In this document: piece by piece, positions 16,281-24,993 of the stretch
How the letters are laid out: the number at the start of each line of letters is the position of its first letter
Position numbering within the stretch: position 1 is the first letter of the stretch
Assembly: GCA_018714925.1 (NCBI GenBank)
Contig: DVMP01000136.1
Span: 1 to 45,184 of the forward strand
DNA: 45,184 bases
Direction: 5' to 3'
Source: Candidatus Allocopromorpha excrementigallinarum
Lineage (GTDB): Bacteria; Bacillota; Clostridia; Peptostreptococcales; Anaerovoracaceae
Position numbers and translations under genes: made by a program
Notes under the pieces: model-generated
What the model saw: only the letters and a program-made list of their open reading frames with translations
Database searches by the model: none
What the model was told of the DNA's origin: nothing

Positions 16281-16375
16281 TTTAAAGATTCCGGCACGCC
16301 CTTTAAAGATTTTAACACTGTCGAATATAAATGTCTGGCTTTCGGCTCTCATGGACAGGAAAAAATTTTAAGATT
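16281..16375 (+). repeat. Direct repeats TTTAAAGATT upstream of the adhesin gene
   Basis: TTTAAAGATT occurs at 16281-16290 and 16302-16311, exactly 21 bases (about two helical turns) apart, and a near copy TTTTAAGATT is at 16366-16375. These lie in the 280-base gap between recombinase and adhesin and could be regulator binding sites. I see no strong sigma-70 promoter in the gap; TATTAG at 16398 is the best -10 candidate. Confidence 0.4.
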
Positions 16376-16466
16376 TTCAGGCATATCCGCCTCGGCGTAT
16401 TAGTAATTTAAATGAAAGAGGAAAATTAAGAGACAGAAAGAAAATGTTTAAGGGGGACGTACCATT

Positions 16467-19400
16467 ATGAAAAAAACCGGAGACAGGAGCAGGCTTATAT
16501 GTCTGCTTACAGCTATCGTGCTTGTATTTACCATGACGCCGGCATCAGCGGCAGGCCTGGGAAAGGATGTCTCAGAGGAATTCGGCGGGGCTTCCGCTGA
16601 AGACCGGCCGGATATTGTCGTGTTATGGGAGCCTGAAAAAGAAGAAATTTCACCTCAGGAGACAGGGAGCGTTCACATCAGCGCGGCTTTCAGGGAGGAA
16701 AGCCGCGGACAGACGGCTGAGGTAAAAATATTTCTCACCGGTGAGGAGGCGTCTTTTCTGCGTGAACTTAAGCCTCAGGAGGAAGCCCTTCATGAAAAGG
16801 CCGACCCTGAGGACCGGGAGGCCGGAAAAATATATACGGAAACAGATCAAAAAGGAAATCTGTATCTCTGTTTCAGCATAGACAGGGAGTCGGGAAAATT
16901 TACCGGAGAGGCGTTTTTTGGCGCGGGAGCTGCGGGCGACCCCTCCTCTGACGTGATCATAGACGTTTCGGAAGAGGACATACTGGTATCCGTTGACGGA
17001 GAAGAGCCGGAGGCGGAATACTCTGCTCTGACAGAAAAGCATACAAAGGCCTTTACAGTTAAAGGAGCGGAAAAGGAGGAAAAGGGGGATACAGAGGCTG
17101 CTGATATTAAAAAAAGCGGTGAAAACAGCGGCTCTAAAAGGGCGCTGCCTGAAGACACAAAGGTATCTGTGGACCGATACAGAGAAGGCCTCAGCAGGAA
17201 CATATTCTGGATTGACAATAATGATGAGAAAAGCATCAGGCCCTCCGGTGAAAGCTATCCTCAGCCGGTCCTCAGCTTCAGGCTGACAGAACTGGACGAG
17301 GATGGAAACGAAACATCAGAGGCTGCGGATTATACTGAGCTGACAGAAGACTCCATGTCTCAGACAGGAATGACGGCTCTGCCCGTTATAGCTGTCAATG
17401 ACAAGGCAGGCGCGGGGACCTATGCTGCTACCGTGGGCAGCCGTACCCTCCCGTCCCGGGTGACATGGACTGACGGCAATGGAGAAGAAGCCTTATATAA
17501 GGTGGAATGGAAGCTGCAGCCTGAAAAGGTCCGGGGATATATTCTGACTGAGGTTACCTCTGAAAACAGAGAAGAGTATCCTTCGGCCGCGGCAGAGGGC
17601 TGGTACTATGTGCTGGAGACGGACTTTTCATTTAATGTGAATATACGCCGTGGAGATCAGGAAAATGTACAGGGAGTAACAGACGCTCTTCTGGAAAACC
17701 TGGATTTTACAGCGGCTGTAGAAGGAAGTGAAGAGAAAAGCTGTAATCTGGGAGACGGGGGAGATAATTTTGAAATAATCACTGAGGCTGATACGGACAA
17801 TCCCGATGTGAAAACAGTAACAATAGGAAGTCTGTGGAAGTACAGTCTGGACGGCGCCCTTATATTATACAGAGCTCAGTCTGCCGGGGACTCGGAAGGG
17901 AAGATATATACGGACTCTCTGGAAGAGGGAGATTATTTCGCCATGTCCTATGATAATTCGGCGGCTCCCAACTACGGAGCTGTGACAGATAAAATTCACA
18001 ATGGAGGAACTCTGTATCTCACTCTTACGGGGACCACCGAATATAAAGCCGAAAAGGTATGGCTTGACAGCGGGACGGCTTCCGGAATATTGTCAAAATT
18101 AAAGGAAGCCTTTGGCAGCGGCGGTGTGAAGCGGCCGGCAGGCGAATTTCAGCTCTGGCGATACAGAAAGGGCGAAAGCCCCTCTGCCGCCGCGCCTGTA
18201 AGGTACGCCGCGGGCGACAGCAGGGGGAGCATAGTTACTCTTAAGCTCAGCGGGGAAGCTGTTCAGACTGTAAGCTTCAATGAAGAGGATGGAGAAATAA
18301 GCGGCAGACCGGGTCTTGAGAAATACGATCCGGAAGGATATGAATACATATACGCCGTAAGAGAATATCTTAAAGATGAAACGGAGGACGGAGAGGACGC
18401 CGACCATTATGAGCAGGTGCCGGGATGTGTGTCGGATGATGGAACGATAACAGACGTAAGGCCTGACAGCAGCGGAGATATAAAGGAGCAGACAGGAGAG
18501 AGAAAAGACGGCAATACCTTTCTTTATAACGGAGGAACCCTTTCCAACAGAATCTCAGATACGGTTTCCGTGAAGGTCAGTAAAATATGGAGGGCCGCGG
18601 CTTTTCAGGCGGCTTTTGAAGACGTGGCCGTGGAGCTGACCCTTTATGAAAGAGAAAAGGGGAGCCGTGACGAAAGCCGCTGGAGGCCTTCCGGTAAAAA
18701 CGGACAGAACATTACCGTTACCATGGATGAATTCTCCGCTGAGAATATCCGGGCGGAGGAAAGCCTCTCAGTGGATAAATACGATGCTCAGGGAAAGGAG
18801 CTGGAATACAAATGGGTCGAAACAGGAGTTTTCCAGGGAAGCTCAGATAATCTCATGAGCCCTGAGGGGACCTTTACCCTCAGTCAGGGCGGAAGGAACG
18901 TAGTATATAAATCTCAGGGAAAAACGGAGGGGGACGTTACGGAAATAACAAATTCCATAGTCAGCGCCATAGACTACAGGGCAGAGAAAATCTGGCTGGA
19001 TGAAAATGGTGAGGAGACAGAGGCTCCCCGGGATGCGGAGGTGACCTTCGGCCTTTATCGTGTTGCCGGAGACGGCAGCCTTAATGAGGATAGCCTTATT
19101 GCAGAATTTCTTATGGATGGGAAGGCAGACAGAGAAGCCGCGGCAATCGAAGGCACAGACATGAAAATAAGAGAGACGGAGCCGTGGAAGGCGGTGATCA
19201 CACCTCTTGAAGAATTTGACAGGGAGGGAAGACAATACGACTATGTGCTTCTGGAGCTTGAAAGCACCGTGAATTATTCTCCGTCCTATGACACTGAAAG
19301 AACAGAAGAGGGATATTATACCCTTGTGACCAATTCACCGGGAAAGGGAAACAGGATACTGGTAAGAAAGGAATGGAAGGATGACAGCGATATAATTCAC

Positions 19401-22400
19401 AGAGAGCCTGTGACCATAGAGGTGCGCCTCAGAGAAAGCCGCCGGGTTATAGCCGCCGTTACCCTGGGAAGCGGCGAAGAGGGCTCCGGAGAAAATGTCT
19501 GGCAGCAGCTTGTGGGAATAGGAAAATACAGGCCTGAGGAGGTATATATTACAGAAGCGAAGGCGGCGGACAGTCCTGTGGAAGCCCCTTCCTCAGGACC
19601 CTCCAGGGGATCGGGAGAGGAGTTCTTCTATAACGGTCCGGGGGATACCGAGTATGAGACTTCCCGGTACGCGACGGAAAATCACATGTATGAAGCGGTG
19701 TATCCCGAGCCTTCAGAAGCTGGAACGGACCTTATGTATTCTGTAATAAACAGAAGGCTGGGAAATACAGACGTCCATATAACCAAAAACTGGATTGACG
19801 GCGACGGAAGCATAAGGGAAGACATTTCCGAGGCTCTGGAGAATATAAACGCCCATGGAGAAAAGCTCAGGCTCGCTCTGCGCCTCGGCTTTGCCGATGA
19901 GGAAGTTCCGGAATACTATGAGATAACGGGAAATTATCAAAAGGAAGAGACGGACACAGTATATGTGGGAGGCTCACGTTTTCCTGTGAATATAAAGGAC
20001 GCCAATGGTGAAAACACGTGGTCCCTGCAGCCGCTGCCTCTTAAAGAAGCCTCCTCGGAGATAATCTTCGGAGGACTTCCAAAGTATGACAGAAGCGGAA
20101 AAACGGTCAGATACAAGGTGGAGGAGGTCTGGACAGACGGCGGGGGAAAAGAGGTCTCAGAAGCCTTTATAAGGGAAAATTACCCTGAGCTTTTCGCTCT
20201 TATAAAGGAGTACGCCGCGTTTCAGAAGGAGAGCTATATACCGGGAGACCGCCGTGCCGCTGATACCCATGAAATAACTCTTGACAACAGACTCACCGGG
20301 ACAAAGGATATTCTGTGGCATAAGCAGTGGAATGATGAATACAGCCACGATTCCAATCAGCGCCCCGACATATACCTTGACATATACCGGGTTGCCCGAA
20401 ATGAGAAGGGAGAGCCGGCTGCAGGTCTTTACAGGGCTGACTGCAGATGGGGATACGCTGAGCCCGGTGAAGAGGAAGCCCTTCCTGAGCAGCTTAGGGA
20501 CAGGAGATATCACTGGCACGCTCAGCTTGATAAGCTTCCCAAGTACGATGAATACGGCTACGAAATAATATACTACGCCGTAGAAAGAACCTCTGTAAAT
20601 AAAAGGGATTTCGATTACACGGATACAGGCTATTGGGTTCCCGGCGAGAAAAAGGAGGAGCCGCCGGTTTATATAGGGACGGAATATGAGACAGGAGAAG
20701 ACAGCAGAACCAGGGGAGACGTAATCAGCCTGGAGGAAGACGCCCAGAGGACTCATTACGCTCTTAAGGAAGGAGGCACCTTTACCAATACCATAGAAAA
20801 AAGCGTTGCCGTACAGGGACAGAAGCTGTGGGCGTCTCTGCCTTCGGGATATCCTTCGGCGGACCTTCCACAGGTAACCTTCACCCTGTACCGGAAATAT
20901 AAAGGAGACAAAATAAATCAGGAAACAGATGAAAAGGGCGAGACCGTTTACAGAGGATCCTCGGGAGAGATATATGAAAGCAGCCGGGGGAATCCCGCGG
21001 CGGAGCTTACAGTCTCGGAGTGGGCGGATCTTAACGCCGGAGGTTCGTATTTATTCGGTATAAAGTACCTGGGAAGGAACACGCTGGCAAAAGGTGAAAA
21101 GGGAGAAATAACCGTTACAGGGGAAAAGGACGCCCGGGAACTCCCTAAGTATGATGGGAGAGGAAGGCTTTACACTTATATCCTGGAGGAAACCTCAGTG
21201 GATTTTGACGGGGAAAGCCCTCCCGACAGCTCTCTGGTTTACCGGCAGCCTGCAGTCAACACCTATCTTGTGAAAAACATCTACCACAGCAGCAAAGCCT
21301 CCGCGGCGGTAAAGAAATATCTGGAGCTTCCCGTGAAGGAAGACGGCTCTCCGGAGGCTTATCCTGCCGTAAGATTTGAGCTTACAAGAACATATCTTAC
21401 CGGCGAGACCGATGAAAACGGCGTCAGGATAGAGTCGGCGCCGGAGACTGCGGATTACGTTACATGGACCTCCGCGGAAGTAAAAGCCGCATATGAGAAG
21501 GCCATGGAAAATTACGATGCCTCCTCGGGAAAAGGGGAGCCGGGCAGCCGGGAAAATCCCCTTGAAAGAACTCTCGTATTTAAAGGCCTTGATAAATACG
21601 CGCCTAACGGAAGCCCGTATAAATATACTGTCAGAGAGATAAAAACTCAGCTGGGAGGATATTCCACCTGGGCGGCGTCAGGAGACCTTGAGCCATCGCA
21701 GGTCAGAATAGAGGATAATTTAAAGGATGATAATAACGCTTTAGCAGAAAATATTGTTCTTACGGATTATACCGGAGAGGGGAACGCGCCCGACAAGGTA
21801 AAGACGGGAGCCACCTTCCTCAACGCTCAGGCTGAAGAGAGAGAAACAGTCATTCTTACGGGGAAAAAGGTCTGGGAGGACTATGAGAACGCCTTTAACC
21901 TGAGGCCGGAGAATATAACCCTTAGGCTTTACAGATACGCCGGTGAGCAGAGCGGTCAGGGCAATTCCATCTTCAGCAGAGAGGTTCCGGCAGAGGATTA
22001 TAAGATAACATGGGATAAGAATACAGACAATGGAGGCTGGACATATGCCATTGAGGGAAGAAAGGCCGGAGAGCTGGAAAGGTACGCCCCTAACGGCATG
22101 GCATGGCAGTACATTGTAAAGGAGCCTCACAAAGAAAACACGTGGAACAGCCATAAGGGAGACGTAATATACACAGCCTTTCCATCTGACGGAGACGGCG
22201 GAGCCGTGGGAGCCGGCAGTATTGTAAGCCGTGAAGAAAGCCATGACGGGAAGAAAACCACCGGGATAATCATGAAGGAGCTGACAAACTCCATAGTCTT
22301 ATCAGTTCCATACAGCAAAAGCTGGGTTGACTCAAAGGGAAACCTTATAACAGAAGATTATCTCGGAGCGGGAGACATTACCGTGAGATTTGCCCTGCAG

Positions 22401-23441
22401 ACAGCTGAAGCAGGGAAAAAAGACGGAAGCCTTTCCGTGGGAAAATGGAAAAACGCGGAAGAATATTTTGCCGGGGCTATGAGCAGGGAGGAGTATAACA
22501 GGGTATTTGCCGGATATTCCTTTACCGGGGCCCTTACGGGAGCCATTAACGACGCCGAAGTCTGGGGACAGAAAAATTACTTCCGCAAGCTTCCTTCCGT
22601 AATAAAGGATAAAAACGGAGAAACAAGGCGGCTTCTCTACAGAGTAGTGGAAACCTCCGTAGAATTTGAGACGGAAAAGGGAAGGTTTGTTCAGAATACT
22701 CCCGTTAAAGATTCTCATGATAATTTGACATATACCTATGATTTTGAGAAAGGAATTTTCAGCCCCGCCTATTATCCCGACGGAAGAACCGACGGCCGGG
22801 GAACCATAAAGCCTGAGGCAGAGGCCAACAGCGCCCTTTCCGGGGAAATCCACAACCGACTCAGAACCACAGAGCTGACAGTGACAAAGACCTGGGAAGG
22901 AGACGGCGATAATATCCGCGCCGCGAGACCTGAAACGGAAAGAGCAGGGTATGACTGGGAAGCGGGCTTTGTTATAGAGAGAACAACAGCCGGGGAGCCA
23001 AAGGAAGGCGACTGGGAGAAGGCGAAGGTATACGACAACGGAGAAGAAAAGGATCTGGTTATATACCTTTACGGCGGCGACAATGAAAGCTCCGTTTCAA
23101 AATCGGTTTCGGGACTTCCGAAGACAGATCCTGAAGGAAATCTCTACACATACAGAGCCTCTGAGCTTCTGCCCGCCGAAGACAGATATGAAGACGGAGA
23201 AGCTGAGGAGGAAAATATACTTAAGGAAGGAGCTGCATATAATCAGAGCTATAAGGTAGCATATAAAAACAGCCATCTGGAGGCTGTAAATTCCATGGAT
23301 CCCGCGGAGGTATCCGGCCATGGGCTTAAAACCGCGCCGGGAACAGGAGACACCTTTAATATGATTCCTCTTATGGCTCTCATGTGCGCCTCCCTGGCGG
23401 GAATCGCGGCTGCCGCGGTAGTGCGGCGGAGGAGAAAATAA
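16467..23441 (+). CDS. Giant CnaB-repeat cell-wall-anchored surface protein
   Basis: Secreted adhesin of 2324 residues. Signal peptide: MKKTGDRSRLICLLTAIVLVFTMTPASAAG. From about residue 520 there are about 11 CnaB-type domains, each opening with a K-x-W motif (AEKVW ~528, SKIW ~702, AEKIW ~837, RKEW ~966, TKNW ~1104, HKQW ~1282, GQKLW ~1452, KKYL ~1615, GKKVW ~1799, YSKSW ~1950, TKTW ~2139). Most have a later KYDxxGxxYxYxVxE strand, the elements that form Lys-Asn isopeptide bonds. The C-terminus is a sortase signal: APGTGDTF, a hydrophobic helix, then RRRRK. The N-terminal 500 residues are a non-repeat region and probably the binding tip. AGGGGGAC precedes the ATG. Confidence 0.93.
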   Translation: MKKTGDRSRLICLLTAIVLVFTMTPASAAGLGKDVSEEFGGASAEDRPDIVVLWEPEKEEISPQETGSVHISAAFREESRGQTAEVKIFLTGEEASFLRELKPQEEALHEKADPEDREAGKIYTETDQKGNLYLCFSIDRESGKFTGEAFFGAGAAGDPSSDVIIDVSEEDILVSVDGEEPEAEYSALTEKHTKAFTVKGAEKEEKGDTEAADIKKSGENSGSKRALPEDTKVSVDRYREGLSRNIFWIDNNDEKSIRPSGESYPQPVLSFRLTELDEDGNETSEAADYTELTEDSMSQTGMTALPVIAVNDKAGAGTYAATVGSRTLPSRVTWTDGNGEEALYKVEWKLQPEKVRGYILTEVTSENREEYPSAAAEGWYYVLETDFSFNVNIRRGDQENVQGVTDALLENLDFTAAVEGSEEKSCNLGDGGDNFEIITEADTDNPDVKTVTIGSLWKYSLDGALILYRAQSAGDSEGKIYTDSLEEGDYFAMSYDNSAAPNYGAVTDKIHNGGTLYLTLTGTTEYKAEKVWLDSGTASGILSKLKEAFGSGGVKRPAGEFQLWRYRKGESPSAAAPVRYAAGDSRGSIVTLKLSGEAVQTVSFNEEDGEISGRPGLEKYDPEGYEYIYAVREYLKDETEDGEDADHYEQVPGCVSDDGTITDVRPDSSGDIKEQTGERKDGNTFLYNGGTLSNRISDTVSVKVSKIWRAAAFQAAFEDVAVELTLYEREKGSRDESRWRPSGKNGQNITVTMDEFSAENIRAEESLSVDKYDAQGKELEYKWVETGVFQGSSDNLMSPEGTFTLSQGGRNVVYKSQGKTEGDVTEITNSIVSAIDYRAEKIWLDENGEETEAPRDAEVTFGLYRVAGDGSLNEDSLIAEFLMDGKADREAAAIEGTDMKIRETEPWKAVITPLEEFDREGRQYDYVLLELESTVNYSPSYDTERTEEGYYTLVTNSPGKGNRILVRKEWKDDSDIIHREPVTIEVRLRESRRVIAAVTLGSGEEGSGENVWQQLVGIGKYRPEEVYITEAKAADSPVEAPSSGPSRGSGEEFFYNGPGDTEYETSRYATENHMYEAVYPEPSEAGTDLMYSVINRRLGNTDVHITKNWIDGDGSIREDISEALENINAHGEKLRLALRLGFADEEVPEYYEITGNYQKEETDTVYVGGSRFPVNIKDANGENTWSLQPLPLKEASSEIIFGGLPKYDRSGKTVRYKVEEVWTDGGGKEVSEAFIRENYPELFALIKEYAAFQKESYIPGDRRAADTHEITLDNRLTGTKDILWHKQWNDEYSHDSNQRPDIYLDIYRVARNEKGEPAAGLYRADCRWGYAEPGEEEALPEQLRDRRYHWHAQLDKLPKYDEYGYEIIYYAVERTSVNKRDFDYTDTGYWVPGEKKEEPPVYIGTEYETGEDSRTRGDVISLEEDAQRTHYALKEGGTFTNTIEKSVAVQGQKLWASLPSGYPSADLPQVTFTLYRKYKGDKINQETDEKGETVYRGSSGEIYESSRGNPAAELTVSEWADLNAGGSYLFGIKYLGRNTLAKGEKGEITVTGEKDARELPKYDGRGRLYTYILEETSVDFDGESPPDSSLVYRQPAVNTYLVKNIYHSSKASAAVKKYLELPVKEDGSPEAYPAVRFELTRTYLTGETDENGVRIESAPETADYVTWTSAEVKAAYEKAMENYDASSGKGEPGSRENPLERTLVFKGLDKYAPNGSPYKYTVREIKTQLGGYSTWAASGDLEPSQVRIEDNLKDDNNALAENIVLTDYTGEGNAPDKVKTGATFLNAQAEERETVILTGKKVWEDYENAFNLRPENITLRLYRYAGEQSGQGNSIFSREVPAEDYKITWDKNTDNGGWTYAIEGRKAGELERYAPNGMAWQYIVKEPHKENTWNSHKGDVIYTAFPSDGDGGAVGAGSIVSREESHDGKKTTGIIMKELTNSIVLSVPYSKSWVDSKGNLITEDYLGAGDITVRFALQTAEAGKKDGSLSVGKWKNAEEYFAGAMSREEYNRVFAGYSFTGALTGAINDAEVWGQKNYFRKLPSVIKDKNGETRRLLYRVVETSVEFETEKGRFVQNTPVKDSHDNLTYTYDFEKGIFSPAYYPDGRTDGRGTIKPEAEANSALSGEIHNRLRTTELTVTKTWEGDGDNIRAARPETERAGYDWEAGFVIERTTAGEPKEGDWEKAKVYDNGEEKDLVIYLYGGDNESSVSKSVSGLPKTDPEGNLYTYRASELLPAEDRYEDGEAEEENILKEGAAYNQSYKVAYKNSHLEAVNSMDPAEVSGHGLKTAPGTGDTFNMIPLMALMCASLAGIAAAAVVRRRRK

Positions 23442-23473
23442 TCCCGGGGAAAAGAGCAGTCAAAAACGTCTGC

Positions 23474-23514
23474 CGGGGTGCGGCGCCGTATCTGTGGCAT
23501 CGCACCCCGTTTTT
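23474..23514 (+). terminator. Terminator after the giant adhesin
   Basis: CGGGGTGCG (23474-23482) pairs with CGCACCCCG (23501-23509), followed by five T. Confidence 0.88.
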
Positions 23515-23544
23515 ATCGTTTCCGGCCCTGCGATCGGGCCCATT

Positions 23545-23841
23545 CTACTTGCTGCAGCTGTCTTCCACCTGTATATCGGTCTCTACGCCGTACTTTTCCT
23601 TTATACTGGAAAGCCGGAGGAAATGCGGCTGCTGACAGTGGAGCTTCTGGGCCTCCCTGCTGGTCCACTGCTCCCACAGGAACAGCTTGTTATCCTCATC
23701 GGCATAGTAAAAGAAATCATACCGTATACAGCCGTCTTCCTTACGGGATATTTCCGGCGCGCCGCTTTCCTTCACCTCTCTGTAGAACGCGTCCCGTGTT
23801 TCCCTGTCCCTGAATTTGTATGTGACGTAAAAGTTTGTCAT
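23545..23841 (-). CDS. ABM-domain protein, putative monooxygenase-like
   Basis: This 98-residue protein of the antibiotic biosynthesis monooxygenase (ABM/YgiN-like) dimeric ferredoxin-like fold begins MTNFYVTYKFRDRETRDAFY. The typical KEDGCIRYDFFYYADEDNKLFLWEQW and the later HCQQPHF follow. Relatives act on quinols or small aromatics, but many have no known substrate. GGGAGGTAG precedes the ATG. The 360 bases on its upstream side hold no other gene; they contain a GGCCGGC hairpin at 24030-24050, then the TetR promoter and leader. Confidence 0.85.
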   Translation of the reverse strand: MTNFYVTYKFRDRETRDAFYREVKESGAPEISRKEDGCIRYDFFYYADEDNKLFLWEQWTSREAQKLHCQQPHFLRLSSIKEKYGVETDIQVEDSCSK

Positions 23842-24052
23842 CTTTCTACCTCCCTTTCCTGCTCAGCGTTTTAATGTGTCTGTCTCATAGATTGCATCGC
23901 TTTTACACATAGATGATATCACTTCCGAGGAAAATTCTCAACACCGGCAAAACCTTTGAGACCGTGCCGGGCCGCATCGACCGGAAATCTGCGTGTATTT
24001 TTCCAGGCTCTTCTGCCCAATAAAGAGATGGCCGGCTGACCCTGCCGGCCCC

Positions 24053-24081
24053 TTGACATCCCATTTCGACGCCTGTATAAT
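24053..24081 (+). promoter_or_regulatory. Perfect consensus sigma-70 promoter for the tetR-efflux operon
   Basis: TTGACA (24053-24058), exactly 17 bases, TATAAT (24076-24081). TAGTAAGTACGTA, containing the palindrome TACGTA, follows directly and is a plausible TetR operator that would block such a strong promoter. Confidence 0.9.
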
Positions 24082-24201
24082 AAACTAGTAAGTACGTAAA
24101 AAACTCATCGGTATCCGCGGGCAGTCACGCCCCTTCGGCTTTTTGAGCCGGTCTCGCGTCGACACGCATTAGGCGGGTTTTTGTTTGGAGGTAATAGGTC
24201 G
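24082..24201 (+). other. Long structured leader of the tetR operon
   Basis: About 115 transcribed bases before the TetR start. It contains the hairpin CGGCT/AGCCG, the self-complementary stretch GCGTCGACACGC, and GGCGGGTTTTTG just before the ribosome binding site. No uORF starting with ATG is present. It may be an attenuator or a riboswitch-like leader; I recognise no known class. Confidence 0.35.
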
Positions 24202-24993
24202 ATGGACCATAAGAAGGAACACATTATAGAGACAGGCAGGGACCTGTTTGAAAAGAAAGGCTACTACAATACGTCCATGCAGGATGTGGCCGAGGCCTGC
24301 GGAATATCGAAGGCCACCTTGTATAAGCTCTTTCGTTCCAAGGAGGATTTCAGCATGGCCATCATCTGCTACATGGTAGAGCAGATGCTCTGCAGCATAC
24401 GCCAGATCACGGAGAACTCGCAGGAGTCCCCTGTGGAAATGCTGAAAAGCTGTATCTCAGAGCGGATGACAGGCTTCTCGGCCCGCAGTCATTTCATAAA
24501 CGAGTTCCTCTCAGCACAGCCGTGCCAGCAGCGGGAAAAATATTTCAGCTACATAAACAAGCTGAGTCTCGATATATTTCTGCTGTTCCAGCAGATAATC
24601 ATGCAGGCCTTTGACATGGAGGATGAAAACCTGGCCGGTGAGCTGACCATGAGCCTCGGCGGTCTGCTGCGGGAGGTATCGTCTATTGCCTGGCGCTGTC
24701 AGATAGTTCTGGACCGGGACACGCTGCTGGACTACATCGTCGACAGTCTCCAGGCGACGCAGCGGATACGACAGGGAAAATCGTCGTTTCTCACCCCTGA
24801 CATCCTGGACCGCGTCAGGACCTCCTGTACTGACGACATGGAAAAGCTTAAGCCTTTTTTCATGAAAAAAGCGCTGACCCACTCTCTCCGGGAAGCCCTG
24901 GACAACTACGAAAAGACAGAGCAGCCGGCCTGCCTGCGGGATGCCGGAGAAATTCTTGATCGGCTCAAAGCTATCGAAGAGAAAGGAATATGA
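24202..24993 (+). CDS. TetR-family transcriptional regulator
   Basis: This DNA-binding repressor has 263 residues, longer than the common 190-220. The N-terminal helix-turn-helix reads IIETGRDLFEKKGYYNTSMQDVAEACGISKATLYKLFRSKEDF, a clear TetR signature. The large C-terminal ligand pocket is not assignable. The start at 24202 is used because GGAGG sits 11 bases upstream; the frame open from TTG at 24181 would overlap that site. The stop overlaps the start of the DHA2 transporter (ATGA), so regulator and pump are made together, presumably with the drug or bile-like ligand as inducer. C-ending codons are much commoner here than in flanking genes. Confidence 0.93.
   Translation: MDHKKEHIIETGRDLFEKKGYYNTSMQDVAEACGISKATLYKLFRSKEDFSMAIICYMVEQMLCSIRQITENSQESPVEMLKSCISERMTGFSARSHFINEFLSAQPCQQREKYFSYINKLSLDIFLLFQQIIMQAFDMEDENLAGELTMSLGGLLREVSSIAWRCQIVLDRDTLLDYIVDSLQATQRIRQGKSSFLTPDILDRVRTSCTDDMEKLKPFFMKKALTHSLREALDNYEKTEQPACLRDAGEILDRLKAIEEKGI

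Noticed and set aside
16324..16347. Treating this as a proven partner site for the first recombinase
   Set aside because: Only 15 of 24 positions match the reverse complement of the stop-codon site and the left arm is poor. It is kept only as a weak candidate within a finding.
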